Both the position numbers and the translations under genes were made by a program. This document shows positions 9,383-17,205 of a DNA stretch of 64,000 nucleotides, piece by piece. The number at the start of each line of letters is the position of its first letter. The stretch's first letter is position 1. Source of the DNA: a virus; the IMG/VR virus record IMGVR_UViG_3300036770_007547, positions 124,001 to 188,000 of that record, one strand, 5' to 3'. The notes under the pieces are model-generated. The model was given only the letters and a program-made list of their open reading frames with translations. It was not told the origin of the DNA and ran no database searches.

Positions 9383-9967
9383 TTATAGATCCTTTCCAGT
9401 ATTTATACGTTCCAAAAAAGACTCGATTGGCAGATGAGAGATGTTTGATACACGATCCAGATCTAGATGTCGTGCTGTGGTAGGACCTTGCACACGCACA
9501 AATTCTCGATCTGGAAAATCATTGGCCACACGCACCAACTGGCGTATCCAGTTTCCGGTGTAAGTTGGTGCGGCACCTTGTGGTTTGTAGTTGTCGGTAC
9601 CAGCATACAAATTGTTGAACTTGCCGTCTTGGTTGGGCCCAAGATCAAATCCCAAGAGATAGATGCGTCGATGACGATCTTGCGCAGCTATGGCCACAGC
9701 GATGGGGCCTGAACTGAATCCAAAATAGGGTTTTGGCACTGGCTCAGCTCCGAGATCGGGCAAGGGGCGTCGTGTGTAAAATCTATTTTCTCGACTGTAT
9801 CCACTTTCTTGTATGACTCGGGCGATGGGGTGATCTGTGGCTATCAGGGCTGTGACTCGATGTGTGCGATACAAGGCGTTGCACCCATACACCCGGCCAA
9901 GAGTCATGAGATGGTCAATGTCGATGTTTTCACGGCTCACGCCGTTGCCTAACACAAATGCTGTCAT
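9383..9967 (-). CDS. Conserved phage protein, possible DUF115/MptE-like Rossmann-type domain (194 aa)
   Basis: The gene ends directly at the start of the next gene, with no intergenic space. Its composition (charged, few Asn/Gly repeats) differs from the surrounding fibre genes. The N-terminus MTAFVLGNGVSRENID, then VYGCNALYR and LIATDHP, resembles the LGNGPSL-type opening of DUF115/MptE-like proteins, which bind nucleotide or sugar substrates; that link is only suggestive. A second conserved-looking stretch is IYLLGFDLG. Translation is probably controlled by a hairpin covering its ribosome site (9973-9999). It could be an enzyme acting on fibre or host glycans, but no function is assigned. 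Confidence 0.6.
   Translation of the reverse strand: MTAFVLGNGVSRENIDIDHLMTLGRVYGCNALYRTHRVTALIATDHPIARVIQESGYSRENRFYTRRPLPDLGAEPVPKPYFGFSSGPIAVAIAAQDRHRRIYLLGFDLGPNQDGKFNNLYAGTDNYKPQGAAPTYTGNWIRQLVRVANDFPDREFVRVQGPTTARHLDLDRVSNISHLPIESFLERINTGKDL
9400..9407 (-). promoter_or_regulatory. Late promoter, perfect TATAAATA
   Basis: An exact match to the T4 late consensus on the minus strand, 18 bases upstream of the 228-aa gene and inside the 3' end of the preceding coding region. The predicted leader of about 12 bases includes AAAGGA. Confidence 0.75.
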
Positions 9968-9972
9968 AGAAA

Positions 9973-9999
9973 ATCCTCCCTGTATGTAGCAGGGAGGAT
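9973..9999 (-). promoter_or_regulatory. Hairpin sequestering the ribosome site of the 194-aa gene (possible terminator)
   Basis: Perfect 10-base arms (ATCCTCCCTG and CAGGGAGGAT) flank a 7-base loop. On the minus-strand transcript the 3' arm contains GGGAGGA, the Shine-Dalgarno sequence, 6 bases before the ATG. Folding would therefore hide the ribosome site. A short TTTT follows the stem, so it may also end transcripts from the 178-aa gene. Confidence 0.7.
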
Positions 10000-10015
10000 C
10001 CAGAGCACAACAGAA

Positions 10016-10552
10016 TTAACTGCTTTGTTCGACTCGAGCCAGCGTCACTGTGCCGTTGTTGGCAGCACCAGATTTGATGGCTGTTTCACCTTCAACACCC
10101 TGGAAGAAGTTGAGGAACCAACGATTGTTGTTCCAATCAACACCCCATTTGTTGGTGATGCGCTTGAGACGGATCGCGGTAGAATCACCGGTGTAAACAG
10201 TGATGGTCATGCTGCCCGAAGTGAGTGCGCTGTCGGCCTCATCACTGAGTGTGCAGACTCCAGATGCGCCATTAGTGGGATCGTACACCAAGAACTTGCG
10301 GCTGCCTTTGGCACGAAGGATGTATCCATCTTGTTCGTCTTGGCCAGCGATGTAAACTCGAACGCCGATGGTAGGGAAGTTGGAAGTACCGCCATTGGCA
10401 GTAGTGGTAGTGAGCTGGTCACCGCCCACCACACCATAAAACTCGGCCGAATCCAGACCATCTGGTGTCACTGGGTTGGTAAGAGTGCTGACTTGCGGGA
10501 AACCAATGTCTTTGGTTGTGTTTGCTTTTTGGATTTTGAGAGGACGTCCCAT
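10016..10552 (-). CDS. Conserved virion-type protein beginning MGRPLKIQK (178 aa)
   Basis: I chose the ATG at 10550-10552 because AGGAGA lies 8 bases upstream; an in-frame ATG nine codons earlier has no such site. The N-terminus MGRPLKIQKANTTKDIGFP matches, from memory, a conserved virion-associated protein family of cyanophage-type T4-like phages. Two related-looking beta-rich halves are visible: about 20-90 (TNPVTPDGLD, GVRVYIAGQDEQDGYILRAKG) and 95-175. It lies between fibre and capsid genes. Its role may be in capsid decoration or the tail, which cannot be resolved here. A leader of about 80 bases precedes it. Confidence 0.65.
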   Translation of the reverse strand: MGRPLKIQKANTTKDIGFPQVSTLTNPVTPDGLDSAEFYGVVGGDQLTTTTANGGTSNFPTIGVRVYIAGQDEQDGYILRAKGSRKFLVYDPTNGASGVCTLSDEADSALTSGSMTITVYTGDSTAIRLKRITNKWGVDWNNNRWFLNFFQGVEGETAIKSGAANNGTVTLARVEQSS

Positions 10553-10639
10553 TTTGTTTTCTCCTATAAAGAAGTCCAATGTGGGTTCTAGCCACTACGC
10601 GGCGGGTTAGACCGCATAAGACGCCGATTGCGTCACAAG

Positions 10640-10647
10640 TATTTATG
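10640..10647 (-). promoter_or_regulatory. Late promoter element CATAAATA with a long structured leader
   Basis: The minus-strand octamer lies 88 bases upstream of the 178-aa gene, overlapping nothing coding. The leader is unusually long for this genome and holds short hairpins, for example GACGC/GCGTC arms at 10620-10634. Confidence 0.65.
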
Positions 10648-10648
10648 T

Positions 10649-11248
10649 CTAAGGGGAGATCTGCCAGCTCTTGCTGTAGGTATAGACCCAGACTGGTCGT
10701 GTGATAGTGTTGCTTTGATACAGTCGATTGCTGTTGTCTGTTGATGTGGTTTCGGTCATGTGTGCGTAGAATCTATGACTGGTAAAAGTATCCTGTGCAC
10801 CACCATCAACATCTGCACCTTGTATCACATAGGTAGCACGATTGGTAAAGAATGTACCCCAATAGTCGCGATTGCCAAGATCGGTATGAGTATGGCCTCC
10901 GTAATCAATGCCCGTGCTGTTAAAACTGTTGGAGTTTTGTTGTCGCACGATCTGCCAGTTGCCAGTGATGACGATTCGACAGCGACTGGCAGGGTAGAAA
11001 ACCGAATCTTCGCCCACATAGTCGGTGAGCTGATTTCCAATCACGGCTATGGACCAGTTCGTGGCCTCTACACGCAATGCGCCACCGTCGTCGGGTTTGG
11101 GATGTGTGAGACTTAGTCCAAACGTGGCTTGATCGTTATAGCCTGCCTGGCTGAAATTCCACAGTCCTTGTTCAACAACGGTTAGGCCGTTTGTGACTGT
11201 GAGCTCGGCAGTACCTGATAGGCTGTCTGGTGCAAAGAAACTAGGCAT
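10649..11248 (-). CDS. Unknown virion-type protein next to the capsid gene (199 aa)
   Basis: I start it at the ATG 11246-11248 (MPSFFAPDSLSGTAEL). The frame is open further upstream, but that extension would read through the 11266-11291 terminator and give an atypical basic peptide. No Shine-Dalgarno sequence precedes the ATG; a CTTAAATA element ends 5 bases away, so a leaderless transcript is plausible. The protein is beta-rich, with WNFSQAGYNDQATFGLSL and W-Q-I-V-R-Q-Q segments, and has no recognised family. The location beside gp23 suggests a capsid accessory or tail protein, which is inference. Confidence 0.6.
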   Translation of the reverse strand: MPSFFAPDSLSGTAELTVTNGLTVVEQGLWNFSQAGYNDQATFGLSLTHPKPDDGGALRVEATNWSIAVIGNQLTDYVGEDSVFYPASRCRIVITGNWQIVRQQNSNSFNSTGIDYGGHTHTDLGNRDYWGTFFTNRATYVIQGADVDGGAQDTFTSHRFYAHMTETTSTDNSNRLYQSNTITRPVWVYTYSKSWQISP

Positions 11249-11252
11249 ACTA

Positions 11253-11260
11253 TATTTAAG
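11253..11260 (-). promoter_or_regulatory. Degenerate late promoter element CTTAAATA
   Basis: It sits between the gp23 terminator and the 199-aa gene start and differs from NATAAATA at one core base. The predicted transcript start (about 11247) falls on the start codon. Confidence 0.45.
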
Positions 11261-11265
11261 CCAAC

Positions 11266-11291
11266 AAAAAAGCCCCTTGCGGGGCTTTTTT
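11266..11291 (-). terminator. Rho-independent terminator after gp23
   Basis: Perfect 11-base arms (AAAAAAGCCCC and its complement) enclose a TTGC-type tetraloop, giving a GC stem flanked by A-run and T-run on the transcript. It lies 21 bases beyond the gp23 stop. The symmetry means it would work in both directions. It separates the head operon from the tail-fibre bank. Confidence 0.9.
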
Positions 11292-11312
11292 GATTTGAGT
11301 GTTGCTCTCTGA

Positions 11313-12530
11313 TTAGGAGAACGACAGGTTCGAAACAGCGATCTCACCAACATAGTCGCCTGCGTTACCGAAGGACGAAGCTGTGTTTGTAAGCTCGATG
11401 TAACCGTAGCGAGTCATAAAGCTCACGACGGGTTCGAACGTTGTGGGATCCAGCACAACACCCGAGCTCATCAGGGGGATGTAGGGGCAGTAGAATGCCG
11501 CTGCATCAGCCTCGGACGAACCTTTGTAACCAACCAGCACAGGAGTGCTGTCAGAAGCGTAGGAGTCAACAAACACACGCATAGCGCCGTTCAGTGTTCC
11601 AACGAACTTGGTGTTGGTGGGTGCTTCGAAAGTACCTTCTGTGGTACGAGCGAAAGCAGAAGTTGTTGCGGACTGGAGCACAGTCAGCGAAGCAGGCGAC
11701 ACAACCGCCCAGTTACCAGCACCGCGACGTGTGCGCTGTGCAATCAGGTTGGCAACACGATTGATGAGAACAGCAAGAGCAGCATGCTCGTCACCAACGA
11801 ATGTAGCTGTACCAGAAACGGTAGCTTGGTTGTATGTGAACTCGGTCTGGGCCAGGCTGCGGAGGGACAGGAGGATCTCCTGATCGATTTCAGCAGTGAT
11901 TTCCTGAGCCAGCGCGGCCATGATTTCTGCCTCAACGTCAATGCCGTGCATGGCTTGTGCGTCTTGAGCAGCTTCAAATGTCCAGCGAGCTTGCAGCTTA
12001 CGAGTTTTGGCTTCAACTGCTTGCTTGAGGATCTGCACAGAGATCTGACGACCACCGTTGCCCTCGAGTGTTGCAGTGGGAGAACCAGCATAGCCTTGAG
12101 CAGCAGTCTGGGTCGTGGCAGCGTTAGAAGCACCACGAGCGCCGGCCGAGTAGGCTGTAGCGATCTTGAAGGGGCTGAGTGCCTCTTCACCAGCAACCAC
12201 AGAAGTAGCGGCTGCGGTTTGATCGGTCATTGTAGAAGCATAACGCACACGCAGAGTGTGGATCTGTCCAACAGGACCGGTCATGGGCTGCACACCAACG
12301 ATCTCGTTAGCGATCACAGTGGGCATAACCCGTCGAATCACTGGCAGAATCACACGATTCAGCGTAGCGATATTACCAGACACGGTAGAACCCGAGCTGG
12401 CATTCTCTTTCAGGTACTTACGAGTGTTTTCGAGGATCACACCCATGGTGTTGCGACGGCTTCCTTTGAGGCCTTCCATGAGGGCATCTTTGGTCTCGTC
12501 CCAACGGCTTTCAAGTAGTTCTTGTGACAT
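11313..12530 (-). CDS. 23: Major capsid protein gp23
   Basis: This 405-aa protein opens MSQELLESRWDETKDALM, with LNRVILPVIRRVMPTVIANE and GVQPMTGPVGQIHTLRVRY at about 65-120. These are the hallmark segments of T4-like gp23 (HK97-fold shell protein). It is shorter than T4 gp23 (521 aa), as in other aquatic T4-likes. The family's N-terminal segment is normally removed by gp21 during maturation. ATG has an AGGAGA ribosome site. It lies 24 bases after gp22, has no late element of its own, and ends before a strong terminator, so it is probably read from upstream head-operon promoters. Confidence 0.95.
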   Translation of the reverse strand: MSQELLESRWDETKDALMEGLKGSRRNTMGVILENTRKYLKENASSGSTVSGNIATLNRVILPVIRRVMPTVIANEIVGVQPMTGPVGQIHTLRVRYASTMTDQTAAATSVVAGEEALSPFKIATAYSAGARGASNAATTQTAAQGYAGSPTATLEGNGGRQISVQILKQAVEAKTRKLQARWTFEAAQDAQAMHGIDVEAEIMAALAQEITAEIDQEILLSLRSLAQTEFTYNQATVSGTATFVGDEHAALAVLINRVANLIAQRTRRGAGNWAVVSPASLTVLQSATTSAFARTTEGTFEAPTNTKFVGTLNGAMRVFVDSYASDSTPVLVGYKGSSEADAAAFYCPYIPLMSSGVVLDPTTFEPVVSFMTRYGYIELTNTASSFGNAGDYVGEIAVSNLSFS

Positions 12531-12554
12531 TACTGTCTCCTTTTTACTTTGAAC

Positions 12555-13646
12555 TTATAGACCAGCCAGGCGCTTGATCGCGATCACATTGCTGCGATCA
12601 TCGTCCTGGGGCGCGGCTGGCACGGTTTTATCACCAGTTACTTCTCTAACACTTTCTGAGATCACCTTTCGAGCTTTCACAGAAGTTTCAGCAAGTACGG
12701 CTGGTAGATACTTTTCATATGCGTTCTTGAGACGAGACGTCTGAACGCTTTCCAAGAGATCTTTCATGATCACACGTTTTTCCTCGTTGAGAGGACTCAG
12801 CAATTCTTCCATTACTGCCTGGCGTTGATTGCTTTCGCGGATCTGTTTGATCTCATGTTCTTTGCTCTCGACAAGAGCTTGTTTGCTCTCGGCAAGTTTC
12901 ACGGCTTCTTCAAGTTTCTTGTTCTTTTCCGCAACAAGTTGATTCAGCTCACGGATACGACGATTCTCTTTGAGATGCGTACCGCTGAATTCAGCTGCAA
13001 AAGCTTCAAAGATACGACGACCGAAGTTGTTCTGGCGAGCAGATTCGACGTCTTCTTTGAGTTGAACAAGTTCTTGTTTGAGATGGCTGGTAACGGCCTT
13101 GTTGATCCTTTGGGCACTTTCAGACACAAAACGTGTCTTGAGTGATTCAAGTTTGTCACGGGCTTCGGCAACCAGACGCACTCGTGTTTCCACGAGATCG
13201 CGCTTGTCTTGCTGAAATTCCATGATTTCTTCGGCCAGGGCCTTGACAACGAACTTTTCGAGTTTGGCGATTGATTCGTTGTGTACCTTGCGGTCTTTGC
13301 GGAGCTCTCCGAGCTCTTCGGCCAGTTTTGATACCATGAAGTTGTCAAACTTGCTTGCTGACTCTTTCATGGTTTTCTGGAACCGTACTCGATCTTCGGC
13401 CAGGGCTTTTTTCTCTTCGGCCAGGGCTTGGATCTCGTTGCCGAGACCATCTGTTACCATGCGATCTAGGGCTTCCACCATGACTGCTTTGTCGTGCTCA
13501 TAGCGTTGGGCGAATTCCTCTCGGAGTTCGGCACGCACCTGCTCACGTGCTTCCACCAGCTTTTGTTCCCAAGCTTCGTTGAGTTCTTGGCTGACTTCTT
13601 CAGTGATTAGGCCGCTATCGATTAATGGTTTGATTGCATCAAACAT
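12555..13646 (-). CDS. 22: Prohead scaffold (core) protein gp22
   Basis: The 363-aa protein starts MFDAIKPLIDSGLITEEV and is almost wholly charged alpha-helical coiled coil (repeated Glu/Lys/Arg heptads through residue about 290), with a conserved end, VREVTGDKTVP, before a short tail. gp22 forms the inner core around which gp23 assembles and is then degraded by gp21. The gene order 21-22-23 supports the call. AGGAGA precedes the ATG. Confidence 0.9.
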   Translation of the reverse strand: MFDAIKPLIDSGLITEEVSQELNEAWEQKLVEAREQVRAELREEFAQRYEHDKAVMVEALDRMVTDGLGNEIQALAEEKKALAEDRVRFQKTMKESASKFDNFMVSKLAEELGELRKDRKVHNESIAKLEKFVVKALAEEIMEFQQDKRDLVETRVRLVAEARDKLESLKTRFVSESAQRINKAVTSHLKQELVQLKEDVESARQNNFGRRIFEAFAAEFSGTHLKENRRIRELNQLVAEKNKKLEEAVKLAESKQALVESKEHEIKQIRESNQRQAVMEELLSPLNEEKRVIMKDLLESVQTSRLKNAYEKYLPAVLAETSVKARKVISESVREVTGDKTVPAAPQDDDRSNVIAIKRLAGL

Positions 13647-13655
13647 CGATTTCTC

Positions 13656-14276
13656 CTAGATTTTGAGATCGCGAATGAGGCGTTTAACTTCCTCTTTCAC
13701 ATATCTCTGTACTTTGTTGTCCTTGCCTGCGTCCCGAGCCATATCCAAAACACGATGTCCATGACGCATGTTCATGAGACCTTCGTATATGGCTTTTGGA
13801 TAAGCGTTGGGTGCGCTGGGTTGGGCAACCACATCAACAGTGACTATTTCAAAGTCACTGACATGTCCGTTGTCACCTACGTTGCCGCTACCACGACTGC
13901 TGACGCCAAGTTTGACTCCGCTGTCTAGCATGCAACGCACTAAATTTCCCATGGGTGTGGGCAGTATCTTGAGTTTACCAAATCCGTTAGGGCCGTCCAT
14001 CCACATGTTCATGATCATGTGACTCACACGATCAAGATTGATTTTGAGATCATCGGGGTGATCGACTTCGCCCAGGACGCTGTGTCCTGTAGAGATTTGT
14101 TCGTTGAGAGTGTTTACGGCTCGCTCAATTTCATTCACGGGATACACACGCTCGTTGGCGTTTTTGACGCCGCCTTGGATGCATATGCCCTTCATGTAAA
14201 GATCCTTACCTTCGGTGCCTTCCAGTACCATCTGGGCAGCATCAAAGGTAAGGTGTTCTTTTAGGTAAAGAGCCAT
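13656..14276 (-). CDS. 21: Prohead core protease gp21
   Basis: The 206-aa serine protease processes the prohead. The family layout is visible: KGICIQGGVKNANERVYP at about 30-46, the catalytic His in LGEVDHPDDL (His73), the nucleophile Ser in GVSSRGSG (Ser127 likely), and the acidic D-V-V-A-Q-P-S-A-P strand near 148-156. The length matches T4 gp21 (212 aa). It sits 9 bases before gp22 and would cleave gp22, gp23 and the core proteins during maturation. Confidence 0.93.
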   Translation of the reverse strand: MALYLKEHLTFDAAQMVLEGTEGKDLYMKGICIQGGVKNANERVYPVNEIERAVNTLNEQISTGHSVLGEVDHPDDLKINLDRVSHMIMNMWMDGPNGFGKLKILPTPMGNLVRCMLDSGVKLGVSSRGSGNVGDNGHVSDFEIVTVDVVAQPSAPNAYPKAIYEGLMNMRHGHRVLDMARDAGKDNKVQRYVKEEVKRLIRDLKI

Positions 14277-14287
14277 TTACCCTATCC

Positions 14288-15073
14288 TCACTGCACTACT
14301 GACTTGGTGTTCACACCAGTGGCCTGGGCCAGGTGTGGTTTTACCGCGGGCTTGACGTTGGGCTTGGTGGTACCACCCATGTCTTGAGCCTTGGGCGCAG
14401 GACGACCATTTTCTTCGCCGCCCACTTCTTTCACGGGTTTGGCAACAGCACCGCGACTGCCGCTGTTGGCAGCTACCACGGCCTTTTTGTTGATTCCACC
14501 CTCTTCGCTGGTGACTGGCTTGGGAGCAGATTTGAGATCTACGTTCTCCATCATGCCCTCGGTTTCAAATTCGTCGTCGACCACTTCTTCGCTGTCCATG
14601 TCAACATCGATGTCATCGCCGCCCATGTCTGCGGTGTCATCCATGTCCACTTCGCCGGCATCGCCGCCGCCCATGAGCTCTTCAAATTCGGCCATGAGTT
14701 CGTCCAGCTTGTCTTCGAGATCGACCACACGGTCTTCGAGTTCTTCGTCGCCGCCAACGTCGTCGTGATGATCGTCTTCGTCTTCTTCGGCTTCCATGGA
14801 AATTCCGGTCTCTTCGGCTTCTACATCATCGATGAGATCGTCGGCTTGATCACCACCCATGGCAGTTTCGTCCATGTCGTGCATGCCTTCTTCCATCTTG
14901 TCTTTTTCTTCTTCGTCGTGATCTTCGGCCTCGTCAACTTCTTCGGCTTCTTCTTGCATCATCTCTTCGTAGATCTGACGGCTTTTTTCTACGACGATGT
15001 CATGGAAAAGCTCGCGAGCTTTGGCATCTTCGTCGTTGATCACGTATTCGATCAGTTGTTCAAATTTATTCAT
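14288..15073 (-). CDS. Acidic prohead core protein (261 aa)
   Basis: I start at the ATG 15071-15073 (MNKFEQLIEYVINDEDAKA), because the GGAGGA five bases upstream is the ribosome site; an in-frame TTG four codons earlier would overlap it. The N-terminal 45 residues (ending VVEKSRQIYEEMM) match, from memory, the prohead core proteins beside gp21 in cyanophage-type genomes. The middle (about 45-175) is a very acidic Asp/Glu tract with V-D-L-E-D-K-L-D-E-L coiled coil. The C-terminus is Lys/Pro/Gly-rich and disordered. It is probably part of the degradable scaffold, analogous to T4 gp67/gp68. Confidence 0.8.
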   Translation of the reverse strand: MNKFEQLIEYVINDEDAKARELFHDIVVEKSRQIYEEMMQEEAEEVDEAEDHDEEEKDKMEEGMHDMDETAMGGDQADDLIDDVEAEETGISMEAEEDEDDHHDDVGGDEELEDRVVDLEDKLDELMAEFEELMGGGDAGEVDMDDTADMGGDDIDVDMDSEEVVDDEFETEGMMENVDLKSAPKPVTSEEGGINKKAVVAANSGSRGAVAKPVKEVGGEENGRPAPKAQDMGGTTKPNVKPAVKPHLAQATGVNTKSVVQ

Positions 15074-15102
15074 GTCTTCCTCCAAAAGGTGAATGGCTCT
15101 GT

Positions 15103-15121
15103 CAAGATATTTAATATCTTG
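15103..15121 (-). promoter_or_regulatory. Palindrome with a degenerate late element ATTAAATA
   Basis: Nine-base arms (CAAGATATT and complement) flank a single central base. On the minus strand ATTAAATA (15108-15115) lies inside the palindrome, with a predicted start about 29 bases before the acidic core protein's ATG. It could be a weak late promoter, a protein-binding site, or both. Confidence 0.4.
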
Positions 15122-15159
15122 TCAAAAAAAGCGTGGTTATTGGAGTCTTTTTTGTGATA

Positions 15160-15190
15160 AATGACGGATTTTTTACGAAATCACGTCATT
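15160..15190 (-). promoter_or_regulatory. Hairpin at the 3' end of the 72-aa core gene
   Basis: AATGACG-GATTT pairs with AAATC-CGTCATT around a 6-base loop, with one bulged A, overlapping the stop codon at 15181-15183. No T-run follows on the minus strand, so it is more likely an RNA-stability or processing structure than a terminator. Confidence 0.5.
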
Positions 15191-15399
15191 GGCTGCGCCG
15201 GGGGTGCATACTGTGTCTGCACTTTTTTGAGCTTTTCCTTGAACTCGTACTGCCGCACATCGTTGAGGCGCCGCAATTGATTGATCTGTCTCAGGGTAAG
15301 TTTGGTTTTGCGGAGATCTCCCAGCCGTGGTTGGCTGTTGTCATTTTTGATGTCTTGATAGGCTTTTGGAGGTTTTGAATAAAGCTCGTTGAGTATCAT
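15181..15399 (-). CDS. Small prohead core protein beside the portal (72 aa, gp67-position)
   Basis: I start at the ATG 15397-15399, giving MILNELYSKPPKAYQDIKN. Upstream codons in the frame lie inside the gp20 gene. The E-L-Y-S-K-P-P-K-A-Y and R-K-T-(K/R)-L-T-L-R motifs match, from memory, a small protein found between gp20 and gp21 in cyanophage-type genomes; T4 has gp67 at this position. It is basic and mostly helical, ending in Q-Y-A-P-P-A-Q-P. No Shine-Dalgarno sequence is present; a perfect late promoter ends 7 bases before the ATG. Confidence 0.75.
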   Translation of the reverse strand: MILNELYSKPPKAYQDIKNDNSQPRLGDLRKTKLTLRQINQLRRLNDVRQYEFKEKLKKVQTQYAPPAQPMT

Positions 15400-15406
15400 G
15401 ATCGAG

Positions 15407-15414
15407 TATTTATA
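15407..15414 (-). promoter_or_regulatory. Late promoter, perfect TATAAATA embedding the gp20 stop
   Basis: The TAA stop of gp20 (15410-15412) is the centre of the octamer. It is the likely main promoter for the downstream run of core protein, gp21, gp22 and gp23. The predicted start (about 15401) is two bases from the 72-aa gene's ATG. Confidence 0.75.
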
Positions 15415-17191
15415 CTGTGGGGGCAGCGCCCGCGGCCGGGGGTGCCGCTGCTCCAGCAGCTGGTTGCTGTCCGGGTGCCATTTCTGCGCCGCCCAGGTCG
15501 GCTCCCAGGTCGGGAGTACCAAGTTCTTGACCGGTGTTGATATCGCTTTCAAGATCCGAAGGTGTTATGCCCACGCTGCGGAGATCGGTGCCTGCCACTG
15601 TGGGTGCATCGGGTTTGGCCCGTTCTTCGTGCCAGAGTTCTTCGTTCTCGCGGATCTCATCTTCGCTGAGTCCAAGATAGCGTTTGAGCAGGAAACGCTT
15701 GCTGAGATAGGGAACTGCATCTAGACTACCAAAAGTGTTGACACGAGTGGTGTCCAGCTCGGCTTCGCGATAGCTGGCAAAGTTTTGTGGAGGATTGAAG
15801 TTGACATTGAACAATCCGGAATCAATGTTGAATCCACGCCAGCGCAGGAACATCTTGAACTCGTCGTCCAACTTTTCTATGATCAATCGCTGCAAACGTT
15901 CACAGTATTGGTTGAATCGGTATTCCTGAATCAGGGCAGTGCCTAGACGTCCATCACTGTAGGTACGGTCGCTGTCGTCGGGCCCGGTGGGTAGATAACT
16001 GGATGGCACACGCAGCGCCCGGATCATCTTGTTGTTGAAGTACTTGAGATCGTCAATCTCACCGAGATTGCTGCCGCCCGGCAACACTTCAACGGATGAC
16101 CCACGCCCATCAGCAGTTTGCGGAAAGAAGTAGTCTTCGTTGATGCTGAGCGGATTGTAGCTGCTGTCCATGATGTTGTTGCCACCGCCGGTGTTGCTGG
16201 GTATGCGACGCTGATGTATCTCGTTTTTCACTCGCTCCACAAAAGCCATGGCCATGTGTGATGGCATGTTGCCCACGTCGATCTTGAACACCCGGCGCTC
16301 TGGAGCACGGGCCACACGATAGATCAACACCGAATCTTCCAAGAGTTCTTTTTGCTTGAACACACGGAATATGGTTTCCAGTATGCTTTGTCCAAACGGC
16401 CAGTAGAAATCCAAACCTTCGGTGAGGCTGAGGTGTACGATGTGTTTGGCATCCAACACAGCCTCGTTCATGGCTGCGGCAAATCTAGTCTGTCCAGTGC
16501 CTACACCACCCGCCGAACTGTTGGGCACAGTGTAGTTCTGTGGTGCGGTATAGCCTAGCGTGGGCGGATTGCTCTGATAGTCGGTGGTGGTCTTGGCAGC
16601 TACCGTGAGATTCTGGAAGTTGGGATTGATGTCGCGGACCACGTATTGCTCGGGACGTTTGCCTTCGCTCTCGTTCACGATCACACGAGCCACTTTGGTC
16701 ATGTCAACCCAGTACAGCTCAAAAGTCTCGGGATCACGCACAAATACCTGATCACCATACTTGAGGGTGTTGCGGAAGATGCGGAAGATGCGCTGATCCA
16801 GCTTGTTGAGTTTGACCCACTGCTGTAATTGTTGTTTGATGATCTTGACTTCGTTGTCAGTAGGATCATCGTTGTAGGTCACACGAAAAGGTACCTGATC
16901 GCCGTCTTCTTTTTGTGTGCTGAATTCGGCCAGGATGTCGAGACAGGCATTGATCTCGCTGTCGCAGTCCATTTGCTCGTATTGATTGTAGCGTTCGATA
17001 CGATTGGGGTGGCCCGAATACACCTCGGGCAAACGGCTGGCATAGTTGCGATAAACGATTTCAGCATGATTGGTTAATGGATCACGCCCATCATTGCGTC
17101 CGTAACCGGGCAGCCCGTCTTCACCGCGACCCGATAGTGGACTGAGTTGACCGCCAGTGTTTGCGACTTTAAAGTATTTTTTCCATGCCAT
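15410..17191 (-). CDS. 20: Portal vertex protein gp20
   Basis: At 593 aa this is slightly longer than T4 gp20 (524 aa). Diagnostic stretches are Y-R-N-Y-A-S-R-L-P-E-V and C-D-S-E-I-N-A-C-L-D-I-L near 45-85, R-V-A-R-A-P-E-R-R-V-F-K-I-D-V-G near 290-305, and RALRVPSSYLP with a G-R-L-G-T-A-L-I-Q-E loop near 390-420. The portal dodecamer initiates head assembly and passes DNA. The C-terminal 60 residues are Ala/Pro/Gly-rich and extend beyond the T4 form. It follows the tape-measure gene by 15 bases on the same strand. Confidence 0.95.
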   Translation of the reverse strand: MAWKKYFKVANTGGQLSPLSGRGEDGLPGYGRNDGRDPLTNHAEIVYRNYASRLPEVYSGHPNRIERYNQYEQMDCDSEINACLDILAEFSTQKEDGDQVPFRVTYNDDPTDNEVKIIKQQLQQWVKLNKLDQRIFRIFRNTLKYGDQVFVRDPETFELYWVDMTKVARVIVNESEGKRPEQYVVRDINPNFQNLTVAAKTTTDYQSNPPTLGYTAPQNYTVPNSSAGGVGTGQTRFAAAMNEAVLDAKHIVHLSLTEGLDFYWPFGQSILETIFRVFKQKELLEDSVLIYRVARAPERRVFKIDVGNMPSHMAMAFVERVKNEIHQRRIPSNTGGGNNIMDSSYNPLSINEDYFFPQTADGRGSSVEVLPGGSNLGEIDDLKYFNNKMIRALRVPSSYLPTGPDDSDRTYSDGRLGTALIQEYRFNQYCERLQRLIIEKLDDEFKMFLRWRGFNIDSGLFNVNFNPPQNFASYREAELDTTRVNTFGSLDAVPYLSKRFLLKRYLGLSEDEIRENEELWHEERAKPDAPTVAGTDLRSVGITPSDLESDINTGQELGTPDLGADLGGAEMAPGQQPAAGAAAPPAAGAAPTV

Positions 17192-17205
17192 GATCAGTTA
17201 CTTAC

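Noticed and set aside
14333-15157. Plus-strand frame of 274 codons with a Phe/Val-rich, membrane-like translation
   Set aside because: It is the complement of the Asp/Glu tract of the prohead core protein; GAA/GAC runs read as Phe/Val on the other strand.
15160-15190. Terminator between the 72-aa core gene and the acidic core gene
   Set aside because: The stem is strong but no T-run follows on the minus strand, and the head operon must read on to gp23.
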